Notes under the pieces: model-generated
What the model was told of the DNA's origin: nothing
What the model saw: only the letters and a program-made list of their open reading frames with translations
Databases searched by the model: none
From: Candidatus Bipolaricaulota bacterium
GTDB taxonomy: Bacteria > Bipolaricaulota > Bipolaricaulia > UBA7950 > UBA9294
Direction: 5' to 3'
Assembly (NCBI GenBank): GCA_028277345.1
Contig: JANQGM010000004.1
Location: 1-51,924, forward strand
Length of the DNA: 51,924 bases
Shown here: positions 40,061 to 48,506 of the stretch, one piece after another
How positions within the stretch are numbered: position 1 is the stretch's first letter
Layout: every line of letters starts with the position of its first letter
Made by a program: the position numbers and the translations under genes

Positions 40061-40981
40061 ATGAAAACGTCGACGCGACGATTTTGGGCGGCGGGACGCC
40101 GAACGAAGGGCTACTCGATCACCGAGTTCCTGCATGGCTATGTGTACACGCGGTGGCCGTATGCGTACATCAGCATTGCCAAGGGCGATCGCAAGGTATC
40201 AACTTGGCAGAAGCCGTTTCTTGGGATCCTTGCATGGTTCCTTCTGCGCTCCGCCTTTGGTCGCAGCACGACGGCCAAGCAGGAGTTCGCCGAACGCTAT
40301 CACGGCAAGGTCGTGCCCACCGATGCCGCCGAGCAATTGGTGACCCTCGATCGTCCCATTGAATTGCACGATCTGGAGACGATCATCCCCTATGGCACGG
40401 CAAAGGACATCCTCCTCTCCGATCCCGATCACATCGTCGCCTTGGAGTGTCCGTGCCGGGCGGAAGCGAAGAACCCGTGTCTGCCGTTGGATGTCTGCTT
40501 GATCGTGGGCGAGCCGTTTACAGCCTTTGTGACCGAGCATCATCCCACGCGATCGCGGCCGATCAGTCAGGAGGAAGCGGTCGAGATCCTGCGTGCGGAG
40601 CGCGATCGCGGACATGTGCACCACGCCTTCTTCAAGGATGCGATGTTGGGACGGTTTTACGCCATCTGCAATTGCTGTTCATGCTGCTGCGGCGCCATGC
40701 AGGCCAATCGGAACGGAACGCCGATGCTGGCCTCATCGGGTTACGTTGCCGAAGTCGATGTGGCGGCCTGCGTGGGGTGCGGTCAGTGCGTCTCGGCATG
40801 TCCGTTCGCGGCGCTTTCGCTCGAAGCGGGAATCCTCAGTGTGGACGGCGGCGCGTGCATGGGCTGTGGCGTCTGTGTGGCCAAGTGCCCGGCAGATGCA
40901 TTGACCCTGGAGCGTGCTCCAGAGAAGGGCGAGCCTCTCGTCCTTTCGGAATTGCTCTCTGCAACGCGAGAAGAGGCTTAG
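40061..40981 (+). CDS. Cysteine-rich 4Fe-4S ferredoxin-domain protein, GntR-linked
   Basis: 306 residues from ATG 40061, preceded by GGGGGGA; the frame extends back to ATG 39959 but that is close to the operator. Plan as in the 33162 protein: LECPCRAEAKNPCLPLDVC, a CNCCSCCC run, then CVGCGQCVSACP and CMGCGVCVAKCP ferredoxin motifs. The N-terminal extension (about 1-100) has TRWPYAYISIAKGD and an FLGILAWFLLRS hydrophobic stretch that may touch the membrane. Likely electron carrier, induced by the ligand of the divergent GntR. It overlaps ychF convergently by 4 nt. Confidence 0.8.
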   Translation: MKTSTRRFWAAGRRTKGYSITEFLHGYVYTRWPYAYISIAKGDRKVSTWQKPFLGILAWFLLRSAFGRSTTAKQEFAERYHGKVVPTDAAEQLVTLDRPIELHDLETIIPYGTAKDILLSDPDHIVALECPCRAEAKNPCLPLDVCLIVGEPFTAFVTEHHPTRSRPISQEEAVEILRAERDRGHVHHAFFKDAMLGRFYAICNCCSCCCGAMQANRNGTPMLASSGYVAEVDVAACVGCGQCVSACPFAALSLEAGILSVDGGACMGCGVCVAKCPADALTLERAPEKGEPLVLSELLSATREEA

Positions 40982-42048
40982 CGAGACGGCGAGAAGCGAA
41001 CGACGACGATGTCGCCATCTCGGATGAGGTACTCCTTGCCTTCCAACCGCTGTTTGCCCGCCTTGGCGACGGCGTCTTCGGAACCGTGCTCCATGAGGTC
41101 GTCGTAGGCGATGACTTCCATGCGGATGAAGCCGCGCTCCATGTCCGTATGGATCTTCCCCGCGGCGGCGGGAGCGGTGCTGCCCGCCTTGCACGTCCAC
41201 ACATGCACCTCTTTCTCTCCTGCGGTAAAGAAGTCGACCAGGCCGAGCTCGCGGTAGGCGGCGTGGATGATCCGCTCCACAGACGGTTCGTGGAGCCCCA
41301 GCTCTTCGAGGAATGCCTGTCGGTCCTCTTCAGGCAGCTCGCTGATGTCGGCTTCATCCCGCCCGCAGACGGCGACGGTTTCGCTCCCCTCACGTTCGCC
41401 ATAGGCTGTCAAGGCCTCGACCGAATCGGATGCCAGCGATTCCGGACCATCGACATTGGCCACGTAGAGCACGGGCTTGAGCGACATCAGCGTGCATTCA
41501 AAGACGGACGCCTTCTCTGACTCCGAGAGGTTCTGACGCCGTGCCGGGAGCCCTTCGTGAAGCCGGTTCAACACGCGTTGGCAATCCTCGGATTCACGCA
41601 CCGCGTCCTTGTCTCCCGATTTCACGCGCTTAGCGATGCGTTCGATCTTGCGCTCTAAGGTCTGGGAATCGGCGGACATCAGTTCGAGGTCAATGATTTC
41701 GACATCGTGAATGGCGTCGACGGCCGCATGCCCGTTCTCGAAGCAGCGCACGACGTGAATGAGAACATCGGATTCCTTGATGTGGGTCAGCAGTTTCGAG
41801 CCGCGCCCGCCTTCGGATGTTGCGCCTTCTTCAAGGCCTGGGATATCCACGAGATCAAGGCACGATGGCGAGACTTTAGCCGGGCGGTAGAGATTGACGA
41901 GTTCTTGAACGCGGGGATCGGGAATGGCGACCGTCGCGCGATGCGTCTCGGCGGCGTCAAACATCGACGCATGAGCGGAGGTGATGGCATTGAACACCGT
42001 CGTCTTACCGCACTGGGGCCGGCCAATCAATCCACATCGAAGGGGCAT
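40978..42048 (-). CDS. ychF: YchF-type P-loop ATPase (Obg family)
   Basis: 356 residues from ATG 42048, after GAGGTAAGA; a longer start at 42108 is less likely. Walker A is G9-RPQC-GKTT (usual PNVGKS replaced by PQCGKT), switch II DIPGLEEGAT, a helical coiled insertion (SQTLERKIERIAKR), VANVDGPE as the NxxE base motif of YchF instead of NKxD, and the C-terminal DUF933/TGS domain VHVWTCKAGSTAPAAAGKIH ending RDGDIVVVRF. It binds ATP and the ribosome and modulates oxidative stress. The divergent P-loop marks a sub-branch of the family. Confidence 0.87.
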   Translation of the reverse strand: MPLRCGLIGRPQCGKTTVFNAITSAHASMFDAAETHRATVAIPDPRVQELVNLYRPAKVSPSCLDLVDIPGLEEGATSEGGRGSKLLTHIKESDVLIHVVRCFENGHAAVDAIHDVEIIDLELMSADSQTLERKIERIAKRVKSGDKDAVRESEDCQRVLNRLHEGLPARRQNLSESEKASVFECTLMSLKPVLYVANVDGPESLASDSVEALTAYGEREGSETVAVCGRDEADISELPEEDRQAFLEELGLHEPSVERIIHAAYRELGLVDFFTAGEKEVHVWTCKAGSTAPAAAGKIHTDMERGFIRMEVIAYDDLMEHGSEDAVAKAGKQRLEGKEYLIRDGDIVVVRFSPSR

Positions 42049-42167
42049 CGGTCTTACCTCGCTTGGTTGGGAAAGGCTGAGTTGAGGAGCGATTCTATCG
42101 CCTCGCAAGCGACGTGCAAGCCCTCTCTTCGCTGATGGGGGACCACGATCGAGTAGACTGATGCATC

Positions 42168-43658
42168 ATGCGAATGCTCAATACGTCATGGCATCGATTG
42201 CGCTCTTTGGGGGTCGTTTTGACGATCGTCCTCGTTGGGATCAGCCTGCCTGTCCGCGCGGCTCGGCCGGGCATGCCCGTTGTCCTTCGAGGCGAAGACC
42301 TCGCCTGGCGTGGCGCGATCCCGTCCCAAGTGGTCGCCTTCATCTATCAGGGCGAATGGATGCGCATCCCCGTCCAGATCGATGAGCGGGATGTCGTCGA
42401 GTACTCGCGCATCTATGGCGACCCCAATGAAGGCGTTCAGAGCCGGGGTGGATTCGGGCATGGCGTGTTCGGGGAGGTCTATTGCGACCCAAACACGTTC
42501 ACAGGAGAAGATTCCGATCCGACCTTGGATGCCAACGATGAACTCGTCTTCATGCACGGTGACGCCGGTGATCGAGCTCCCGATGTTGCCGTGCCGGAAG
42601 GCGTTATTGCTGGAAGCGGACGTGAGTTTGCGATTCGCGACCCCCTGACGCATGAGACGGTGTACGCCTACCTGTTTCTTCAGGATGGGTCGTTGCCCGC
42701 GGCGGTCGGACGGCCCTACGTGACGTACGATTTCCAGCTGCTTTCAGGCGACTACCGGTCGACCTACAACACGCTCGGATTGGATGAGGAAACAGGCCAG
42801 CAAAACGACGATCACGGCCCACAACTCAATCCAGAGAATTCGGTCATTCACACAAACACGTATGAACGGCATTGGTCGTATCGCTGGACCTGCGACAGCC
42901 TCTCTCTGTTCGACGGACCCAGCATCGTTGAGCGGGAGGACTATTGGATCGCTCCCGGCTCCTGCGGCCGTCACAATGGAACCTTCAACGCACAAGAGGG
43001 TGCGATCATCGCCAATGTCTCCGGTCCCGTTCGCGCCATACGCAGCGTGATGGGCGCCAACAGCGGCCCGCTCGTTCAACAGGATCGCATCTACTATCAA
43101 GGTGTTGAGGAGGCGGCCATTGACTTTCGCGTTCATCCACGGCCGGCTGTCGGGATGTTCTATTCCGACATGACGGAGAACGCGATTGGGATGACGTACC
43201 TCACGGACCTGTCGGCGGCGCCCGTTGTGATCGACGGCCAGCCGGATGACGTTGAAGGAGGGCGCATTCGTTGGGAACTGATCACCGGCGAGCTGGGGAG
43301 CCTTGTGCGGGTTCATTCGATTGATGCGAGCTTCGACATCCCGGATGAAGCCTTCGACCTCTTCTACGCCGACGACATCAATACGCGCATTCCCCTTTGC
43401 GTGGCGTGCCGAGATGGATGCGAGGCGCCTCAAGCGCTGGGGGACCCTCACCTTATCGGCGCGTCAGGTGTTTGGATCACCTCGCCGCTTCCCAATACCG
43501 ATCCCGCGCTGTTTGGGACGGATCATCTTACCTCGACCGTGACGCTGTTCTACGGAGAGTCCGGGTGGACGGCGCAGGATGCAAGCGCGCGAAGCGAGTG
43601 GCTGCGTGCTCCTCTTGAGATTCGCCTGACGGCGTGGCCGACGGGCAGAGGGGATTGA
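42168..43658 (+). CDS. Hypothetical exported beta-rich protein
   Basis: 496 residues, ATG 42168 (or 42174), weak ribosome site. Signal peptide SLGVVLTIVLVGISLPVRA, cleaved near residue 32. The mature part is beta-rich and acidic, with IPVQIDERDVVEYSRIYGD, NDELVFMHGDAGDRAPD and ERHWSYRWTCDSLSLFDGPS. No catalytic motif or named domain is recognised. A single-gene unit followed by a terminator. Cysteines late in the chain (CVACRDGCE) could form disulfides outside the cytoplasm. Confidence 0.65.
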   Translation: MRMLNTSWHRLRSLGVVLTIVLVGISLPVRAARPGMPVVLRGEDLAWRGAIPSQVVAFIYQGEWMRIPVQIDERDVVEYSRIYGDPNEGVQSRGGFGHGVFGEVYCDPNTFTGEDSDPTLDANDELVFMHGDAGDRAPDVAVPEGVIAGSGREFAIRDPLTHETVYAYLFLQDGSLPAAVGRPYVTYDFQLLSGDYRSTYNTLGLDEETGQQNDDHGPQLNPENSVIHTNTYERHWSYRWTCDSLSLFDGPSIVEREDYWIAPGSCGRHNGTFNAQEGAIIANVSGPVRAIRSVMGANSGPLVQQDRIYYQGVEEAAIDFRVHPRPAVGMFYSDMTENAIGMTYLTDLSAAPVVIDGQPDDVEGGRIRWELITGELGSLVRVHSIDASFDIPDEAFDLFYADDINTRIPLCVACRDGCEAPQALGDPHLIGASGVWITSPLPNTDPALFGTDHLTSTVTLFYGESGWTAQDASARSEWLRAPLEIRLTAWPTGRGD

Positions 43659-43732
43659 TTCCGGCACGGCGCTTGTGTACCCTTCGGGCCAAAGAACGAC
43701 CACATTGGATTGCTAGACTACGTGAACAGACA

Positions 43733-43769
43733 CCGACTCTCGCAGTGGCCGCGAGTCGGATTTGCTTTT
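43733..43769 (+). terminator. Rho-independent-like terminator
   Basis: Stem CCGACTCTCG / CGCGAGTCGG (43733-43742 with 43750-43759, one mismatch), then ATTTGCTTTTA. It separates the exported-protein gene from fusA. Confidence 0.55.
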
Positions 43770-43828
43770 AGGGCAGCGTATCCGCCAAATAGGAATGAGT
43801 TCGAGGCGGTATGCGAAGGAGTAGGACC

Positions 43829-45916
43829 ATGACGAAGGCAACCCCCATTGATCACGTCCGCAACGTCGGCGTGATGGCACATATCGATGCAGGCAAAACG
43901 ACGGTGACGGAACGCATTCTTTTCTTCACCGGAAAGCGCCACAAGCTCGGCGAAGTTCATGACGGAGAAGCCGCGATGGACTGGATGGTGCAAGAGCAGG
44001 AGCGCGGCATCACGATTACCTCGGCGGCGACGACCGCCTATTGGCGCGACCATCGCATCAACATCATCGATACTCCTGGACACGTCGATTTCACGGCGGA
44101 AGTGGAGCGCAGCCTTCGCGTATTGGATGGAACCATTGCCCTGTTCTGTGCCGTTGGCGGCGTTCAGCCGCAGGCCGAGACCGTGTGGCGGCAGGCGGAG
44201 AAGTACCGCGTGCCCCGCATTGCCTTCATCAACAAGATGGACCGTACCGGCGCCGACTTCGAACGCGTTGTGGACGAAATCCGAGCGGAATTGGGGGCCA
44301 ATGCCGTTCCCGTCGTGATCCCGATTGGGGTTGAAGGGACGTTCCAAGGTGTCGTCGATCTGGTGCACATGAGAGCCGTGTACTACGACGATGCCCCTGG
44401 CGCCGGCGCCACCATTCGGGTTGAAGACATTCCCGATGACCTCATGGAGGCGGCGCGCAATGCCGAAGAGCGGATGATTGAACGCATCAGCGAACAAGAC
44501 GATCAGCTCATGGAGAAGTTCATCGAAGGAGACACCCCCGAGCCTGCGGAAGTCCTTCGCGCCATTCGCAAAGCGACGATTGACGGGCGATTCATTCCCG
44601 TGTTGTGCGGCGCCGCCTTCAAGAACAAGGGCGTACGGTTGCTCCTTGACGCCGTTGTTGACTATCTGCCTTCTCCCACGGACTTGCCTCCCGTGATTGG
44701 CGCATGTGCCGAATCCAACCAGGAACTGATTCGTCAGCCCCAAGACGATGCCCCGCTTGCCACCCTAGCCTTCAAGGTTCAGGCCGACAAGCATATGGGG
44801 AAGCTGACGTATGTGCGCGTTTACTCGGGGAAGCTGGAAGCCGGCGCTCAGGTCTTCAACTCCTCCCGCAACAAGGTTCAGCGTGTCGGCCGGTTGTTCG
44901 AGATGCATGCCAACGACCGTGAAGCCGTTGACGCATTGCTGCCGGGGCACGTCGGCGCTGTTGTCGGCCTCGGCGAAACGCGAACCGGAGACACGCTTTG
45001 CAGCCGAGAGCATCCGATCGTTCTCGAATCGATCGAGTTTCCAGCGCCCGTGATTGGCGTTGCGGTGTCTCCTGCGTCTCGCGACGATCGCGACAAACTG
45101 TCCAAGGCGCTTCACCGTCTCGCGGAAGAGGATCCGACCTTTGTCGTGAAGTCGAATCAAGAGACAGGCGAAGTCGTGATTTCGGGCATGGGCGAACTGC
45201 ATTTGGAGATTATCCTCGACCGACTGCGGCGAGAGTTTAACGTCGGCGTCGAATCCGATCGCCCGCAAGTCGCCTATCGGGAAACGATCCTCGGAACCGT
45301 TGAGCATGAGTATCGTCATGTGAAGCAAACGGGTGGACGCGGCCAGTACGCGCACATGAAGTTCCGCATCGAACCCACGAATCCCGGAGACGGATTCCAA
45401 TTCCGCGACGAAATCTCCGGTGGAAAAATCTCGCGCGAATATCTCAATGCCATCGAGCGTGGTGTCGTCGATGCAATGGCCGAAGGGCTGTACGCTGGAT
45501 TCCCGATGGTCGATATCCGCGTCACCGTGTTCGACGGCTCCATGCACGATGTCGACTCCTCCGAGCAGGCCTTCCGCACCTGCGGAAAGATGGGATTCCG
45601 TGAAGCCTGCCGCAAGGCGGGCATGGAACTGCTGGAACCGCTGATGAGTGTCGAAGTGACAGCGCCTGAAGATTACACCGGTGCTGTGACGGGCAGCCTC
45701 TGTAGCAAGCGCGGTCGCGTGCAGGGCATGGACACCAAGGCCGGCGCCGCCATTCTCCAAGGCTATGTGCCGCTGGCCGAGATGTTCGGCTATGCCTCCG
45801 ACTTGCGAAACATCACCTCAGGCCGCGGGACCTTCACCATGCATTTCGAACATTACGAAGCCGTTCCTTTCGCCATCGCCGAGGAGATCATCGAAAAGCG
45901 CAAGGAGAAGGGCTAG
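43829..45916 (+). CDS. fusA: Elongation factor G
   Basis: 695 residues from ATG 43829, after GAAGGAG. All GTPase motifs are intact: AHIDAGKTT (17-25), [19 protein letters not shown]; domain IV has [16 protein letters not shown] and the C-terminus ends [14 protein letters not shown] moves tRNA and mRNA through the ribosome after GTP hydrolysis. It stands alone rather than in a str operon (no rpsL, rpsG or tuf nearby), so it may be a second EF-G, but its sequence is close to canonical fusA. Its codon choice looks more C-ending than neighbours, consistent with high expression. Confidence 0.93.
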   Translation: MTKATPIDHVRNVGVMAHIDAGKTTVTERILFFTGKRHKLGEVHDGEAAMDWMVQEQERGITITSAATTAYWRDHRINIIDTPGHVDFTAEVERSLRVLDGTIALFCAVGGVQPQAETVWRQAEKYRVPRIAFINKMDRTGADFERVVDEIRAELGANAVPVVIPIGVEGTFQGVVDLVHMRAVYYDDAPGAGATIRVEDIPDDLMEAARNAEERMIERISEQDDQLMEKFIEGDTPEPAEVLRAIRKATIDGRFIPVLCGAAFKNKGVRLLLDAVVDYLPSPTDLPPVIGACAESNQELIRQPQDDAPLATLAFKVQADKHMGKLTYVRVYSGKLEAGAQVFNSSRNKVQRVGRLFEMHANDREAVDALLPGHVGAVVGLGETRTGDTLCSREHPIVLESIEFPAPVIGVAVSPASRDDRDKLSKALHRLAEEDPTFVVKSNQETGEVVISGMGELHLEIILDRLRREFNVGVESDRPQVAYRETILGTVEHEYRHVKQTGGRGQYAHMKFRIEPTNPGDGFQFRDEISGGKISREYLNAIERGVVDAMAEGLYAGFPMVDIRVTVFDGSMHDVDSSEQAFRTCGKMGFREACRKAGMELLEPLMSVEVTAPEDYTGAVTGSLCSKRGRVQGMDTKAGAAILQGYVPLAEMFGYASDLRNITSGRGTFTMHFEHYEAVPFAIAEEIIEKRKEKG

Positions 45917-45959
45917 GTAGCACGTGATTGGTGGATTTTCAGTCGTGCGCTTTTGTGCG

Positions 45960-47096
45960 TCAATCTTGACGCGATGTCCGGCGGATCCAGAGCCCGAAGA
46001 ATCGGTCAAGGATCAAGAACGAGCCGTTCTCACGGTCGATAAGATCGCGGTCCAGTAGCGCACGAATCGCGCTCTGGACTGTCGAAGCCGACTGGAGCCG
46101 ATAGGATTGAACGAACTCCGCCCCAAAGACCTGGGCGCCTGCTGGCTCGCTGGCGAGTCCAAGCAGCGTTCGGCGTTGTGCAGCGGTAAGTGATTCCCAG
46201 AGCGCCGAGTATGCGTAGCTTTCGCGGTCGAGGAGGAGATCGATGGCGGATTCGACCATGGCCTTCTCGACTTTACAGTTGGGTTCGCAACGCTCCCAAA
46301 TCGCGTGACAGAGATGCTGCGTATAGAACGGGTGACCGTCGGTGTGCTCGCAGAGATCGCGGACTAGAGGGTCATCGATGTGCTTGTGCGACTGCTCGAA
46401 TCGCTCGCGAATGAATGGAATCCACTCCGTCGTGGGAATAGGTCCCAGCGGGTAATGGGCGCCTGCACGATAGAGCGGGCTTGCTGTATCCAATACCATT
46501 TGCTGAATCAAGTGCTTCCGGCTGCCGAGGAAGATGTACGAGACGTTGGTTTGATTCTGGATGATGCTTCGCAGGGTTCTTACGATACGGTCGCGTGGAT
46601 ATTCGAGAATTCTTTGAAACTCATCGAACACCACAACGACGTGACATCCTCGTTGATGGGCGATGCGTTCAGGGGCCACTAACACCTCGTCAAGGGACTT
46701 CACATCTTCCTTGACTCGCTGTGACTCGAAGCGGATCTGAGGATGCCCTTCTTCGTCGACCGTGAGTACGGGGATGAGTCGCTTGAAGAAGGCCCCGGCG
46801 TGCTGAAGCATGCGATCGGCCGAGGTCTCAAAGGCCTCGGTAAGTGCCTTTGCCGTGGTTGCAACGAACGATTCATCTCCATCCGTTGGCCAGAGGTCAA
46901 TGTAGACGGGAATGTAGTCCTCGGGCAGCTGCGTGAGCGCGAGGCGTACAAGGGACGTCTTCCCCATGCGTCGCTCGGAATACACGAACATCCGCTCATC
47001 CTGGGTCATCGAGCGATGTAAGTCCCGCAGTTCTTGTTTGCGGTTGCAGAACGCGTTTTGATCCACGACACCACCGTATCGAAACGGATTGAGCAT
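45960..47096 (-). CDS. Stand-alone AAA/STAND-like ATPase (archaeal-ATPase type)
   Basis: 378 residues, ATG 47096. N-terminal FCNRKQELRDLHRSM, then Walker A S40-ERRM-GKTSL (Ser replaces the first Gly), Walker B VVVVFDEF (D158-E159), sensor-type IFLGSRKHLIQQM, and a C-terminal winged-helix region (YSALWESLTAAQRRTLLGLA, AIRALLDRDLIDRENGSFL). This is the ATPase_2 (PF01637-like) architecture, often found alone in archaea and bacteria and of unknown function; some are linked to mobile or defence loci. It is the first gene of the accessory block next to the orphan HicB and restriction genes. Confidence 0.8.
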   Translation of the reverse strand: MLNPFRYGGVVDQNAFCNRKQELRDLHRSMTQDERMFVYSERRMGKTSLVRLALTQLPEDYIPVYIDLWPTDGDESFVATTAKALTEAFETSADRMLQHAGAFFKRLIPVLTVDEEGHPQIRFESQRVKEDVKSLDEVLVAPERIAHQRGCHVVVVFDEFQRILEYPRDRIVRTLRSIIQNQTNVSYIFLGSRKHLIQQMVLDTASPLYRAGAHYPLGPIPTTEWIPFIRERFEQSHKHIDDPLVRDLCEHTDGHPFYTQHLCHAIWERCEPNCKVEKAMVESAIDLLLDRESYAYSALWESLTAAQRRTLLGLASEPAGAQVFGAEFVQSYRLQSASTVQSAIRALLDRDLIDRENGSFLILDRFFGLWIRRTSRQD

Positions 47097-47146
47097 GTTA
47101 CGTATCCTCCGTAACGTAGAATACGTAGTGGCGATAAATAAGTCAA
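47097..47146 (-). promoter_or_regulatory. Promoter and SD-containing hairpin of the ATPase gene
   Basis: On the minus strand: -35 TTGACT (47141-47146), 17 nt, -10 TATTCT (47118-47123). The leader then forms GTTACG-GAGGATA-CGTAAC (47097-47115), an inverted repeat whose loop holds the ribosome site right before the ATG. A further palindrome ATTACGTAAT lies upstream at 47163-47172. It suggests control at both transcription and translation. Confidence 0.6.
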
Positions 47147-47212
47147 GTATTGGATTTAAAAGATTACGTAATTAGCGTTATTCATATTGCGTAATCGCCA
47201 GGTTTGATATTC

Positions 47213-47395
47213 TCACGAATTGGCATGCATACCTTCCTCACGGCGATCAATGAGGATCAACTCAATGGCCGAAGCAAGGCTTTTCAAACAGTCTTCTCTT
47301 GTTTTCCCCTGGCCGTTGGCTCCCGGAATCTCAGGGCAACAACCGATGAACCATTCGCCGTCCTTCTCTAGAATCGCTGTGAAATCATTGCTCAA
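47213..47395 (-). CDS. HicB-like antitoxin, orphan
   Basis: 60 residues with the HicB N-terminal domain: FTAILEKDGEWFIGCCPEIP, GANGQGKTREDCLKSLASA, IELILIDRRE. It is a partial-RNase-H fold that caps HicA toxins. No hicA is adjacent: only 116 nt lie downstream before the ATPase start, and 217 nt upstream hold no HicA-like frame. The tail stops early (EEGMHANS) compared with family members that carry a DNA-binding extension. Possibly a remnant or a solitary regulator. Confidence 0.75.
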   Translation of the reverse strand: MSNDFTAILEKDGEWFIGCCPEIPGANGQGKTREDCLKSLASAIELILIDRREEGMHANS

Positions 47396-47612
47396 GGTAT
47401 TCCCTCCATGTGGGTAGCGTACGGCTACTCGATTCAGGGGGACAATATGCTCATGGTGTTCGCGACTGCCAATGAGGCATCAATTCGAAGGAGACAGTCT
47501 CTTATTCTCGACTGCTCCTCAATGAACTATGGTATGCATCCTGGGAGTCCCTAGGGTCTCTGCAGGGAATATCATTGCAAGACCCGACACGAACCCCGAG
47601 CCATCAAAGCGT

Positions 47613-48506
47613 TCACAGTCCTTCTTCAGCTGATTCTCTGACTTCCTGTGCGACTCCTCCGTATCCCGGCCAGACACTGGATGCTGAGACTCCTTCGCAA
47701 CCCAGTAGATCCATGAGCTCCCACGCGTGTCCGGTATCTAATGTGAATCTGTGAAGAAGAGCTGTAGGTACATCCTCAGATAGACCGCGGACGTACTCAT
47801 CAATACTCATGCTCGGGATTGGGGCCGGCGCTGCATCCTGCCTCGGGACGAGAAGAGTAAAGACTCCCTCTTGAGCGCAGAGGTTCTGATTTCCTGCACC
47901 AGGTGCTGTAACGATTTTGATGCTCCCGGGTGATGGCCGCTGTCCAAGCAGTTCCCGCTGCAGATTGTCGAAGCAGGTTGTGATGCTCAGTGCGAAGACT
48001 TCTAACTTATCCGTAGATTTCGCCTTCCCATCCTGAAGCGCCCTATACGCACCTGATGCAGCAAAATACGCGGCAACGTACGGATTCCATGACCAGTCAA
48101 GTAGACGGGTTGGAAGTCCGTGGTGCTGTGCTAGCGCAAGAAGTGACCACCAATGCCTTTCAGGCCAGGAGTGACCTGCTGGGAGGTTCTGCGCCCATAT
48201 CTCGCGTCTTAACATCTGCGTATCTTCAGGGAGAGCAAGTCCCCGTGTATCTGCCAGCCGAAAAAACTTGACTGCCACGCGCATCTCCAGCTTGACGAGC
48301 TGCTCGTACGTCTCAGGGCGCTTCCCCCCATTAAAATCATCGATGACATGCTCCCTCCAGGCCTTGGGAATGAGCTTCGCGACACTCGGTTGACCGCGGA
48401 ACATCCAGAAGTACTTGCCTTGAAGGTAAAATCTTGAACGGCTTAGCGAGATTGCATCGATGAACTCCACTGCTGAGGAAAGGTATGACTCGGTGTAGCT
48501 CATCAT
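47613..48506 (-). CDS. FRG-domain protein linked to MmeI-like enzyme
   Basis: 297 residues; ATG 48506 overlaps the upstream methyltransferase stop (ATGATG) and has GGGGAGCGA before it. FRG signature: WMFRGQP at 34-40 and SLLALAQHHGLPTRLLDWS near 115, followed by NPYVAAYFAASG. FRG domains occur in phage-defence and mobile loci and are thought to resemble ADP-ribosyl transferase folds; the activity is unproven. Translational coupling suggests it works with, or is controlled by, the restriction enzyme. Confidence 0.82.
   Translation of the reverse strand: MMSYTESYLSSAVEFIDAISLSRSRFYLQGKYFWMFRGQPSVAKLIPKAWREHVIDDFNGGKRPETYEQLVKLEMRVAVKFFRLADTRGLALPEDTQMLRREIWAQNLPAGHSWPERHWWSLLALAQHHGLPTRLLDWSWNPYVAAYFAASGAYRALQDGKAKSTDKLEVFALSITTCFDNLQRELLGQRPSPGSIKIVTAPGAGNQNLCAQEGVFTLLVPRQDAAPAPIPSMSIDEYVRGLSEDVPTALLHRFTLDTGHAWELMDLLGCEGVSASSVWPGYGGVAQEVRESAEEGL

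Noticed and set aside
43718..45760. Long minus-strand ORFs opposite fusA (43718-44743 and 44765-45760)
   Set aside because: Shadows of strongly biased codon use in EF-G.
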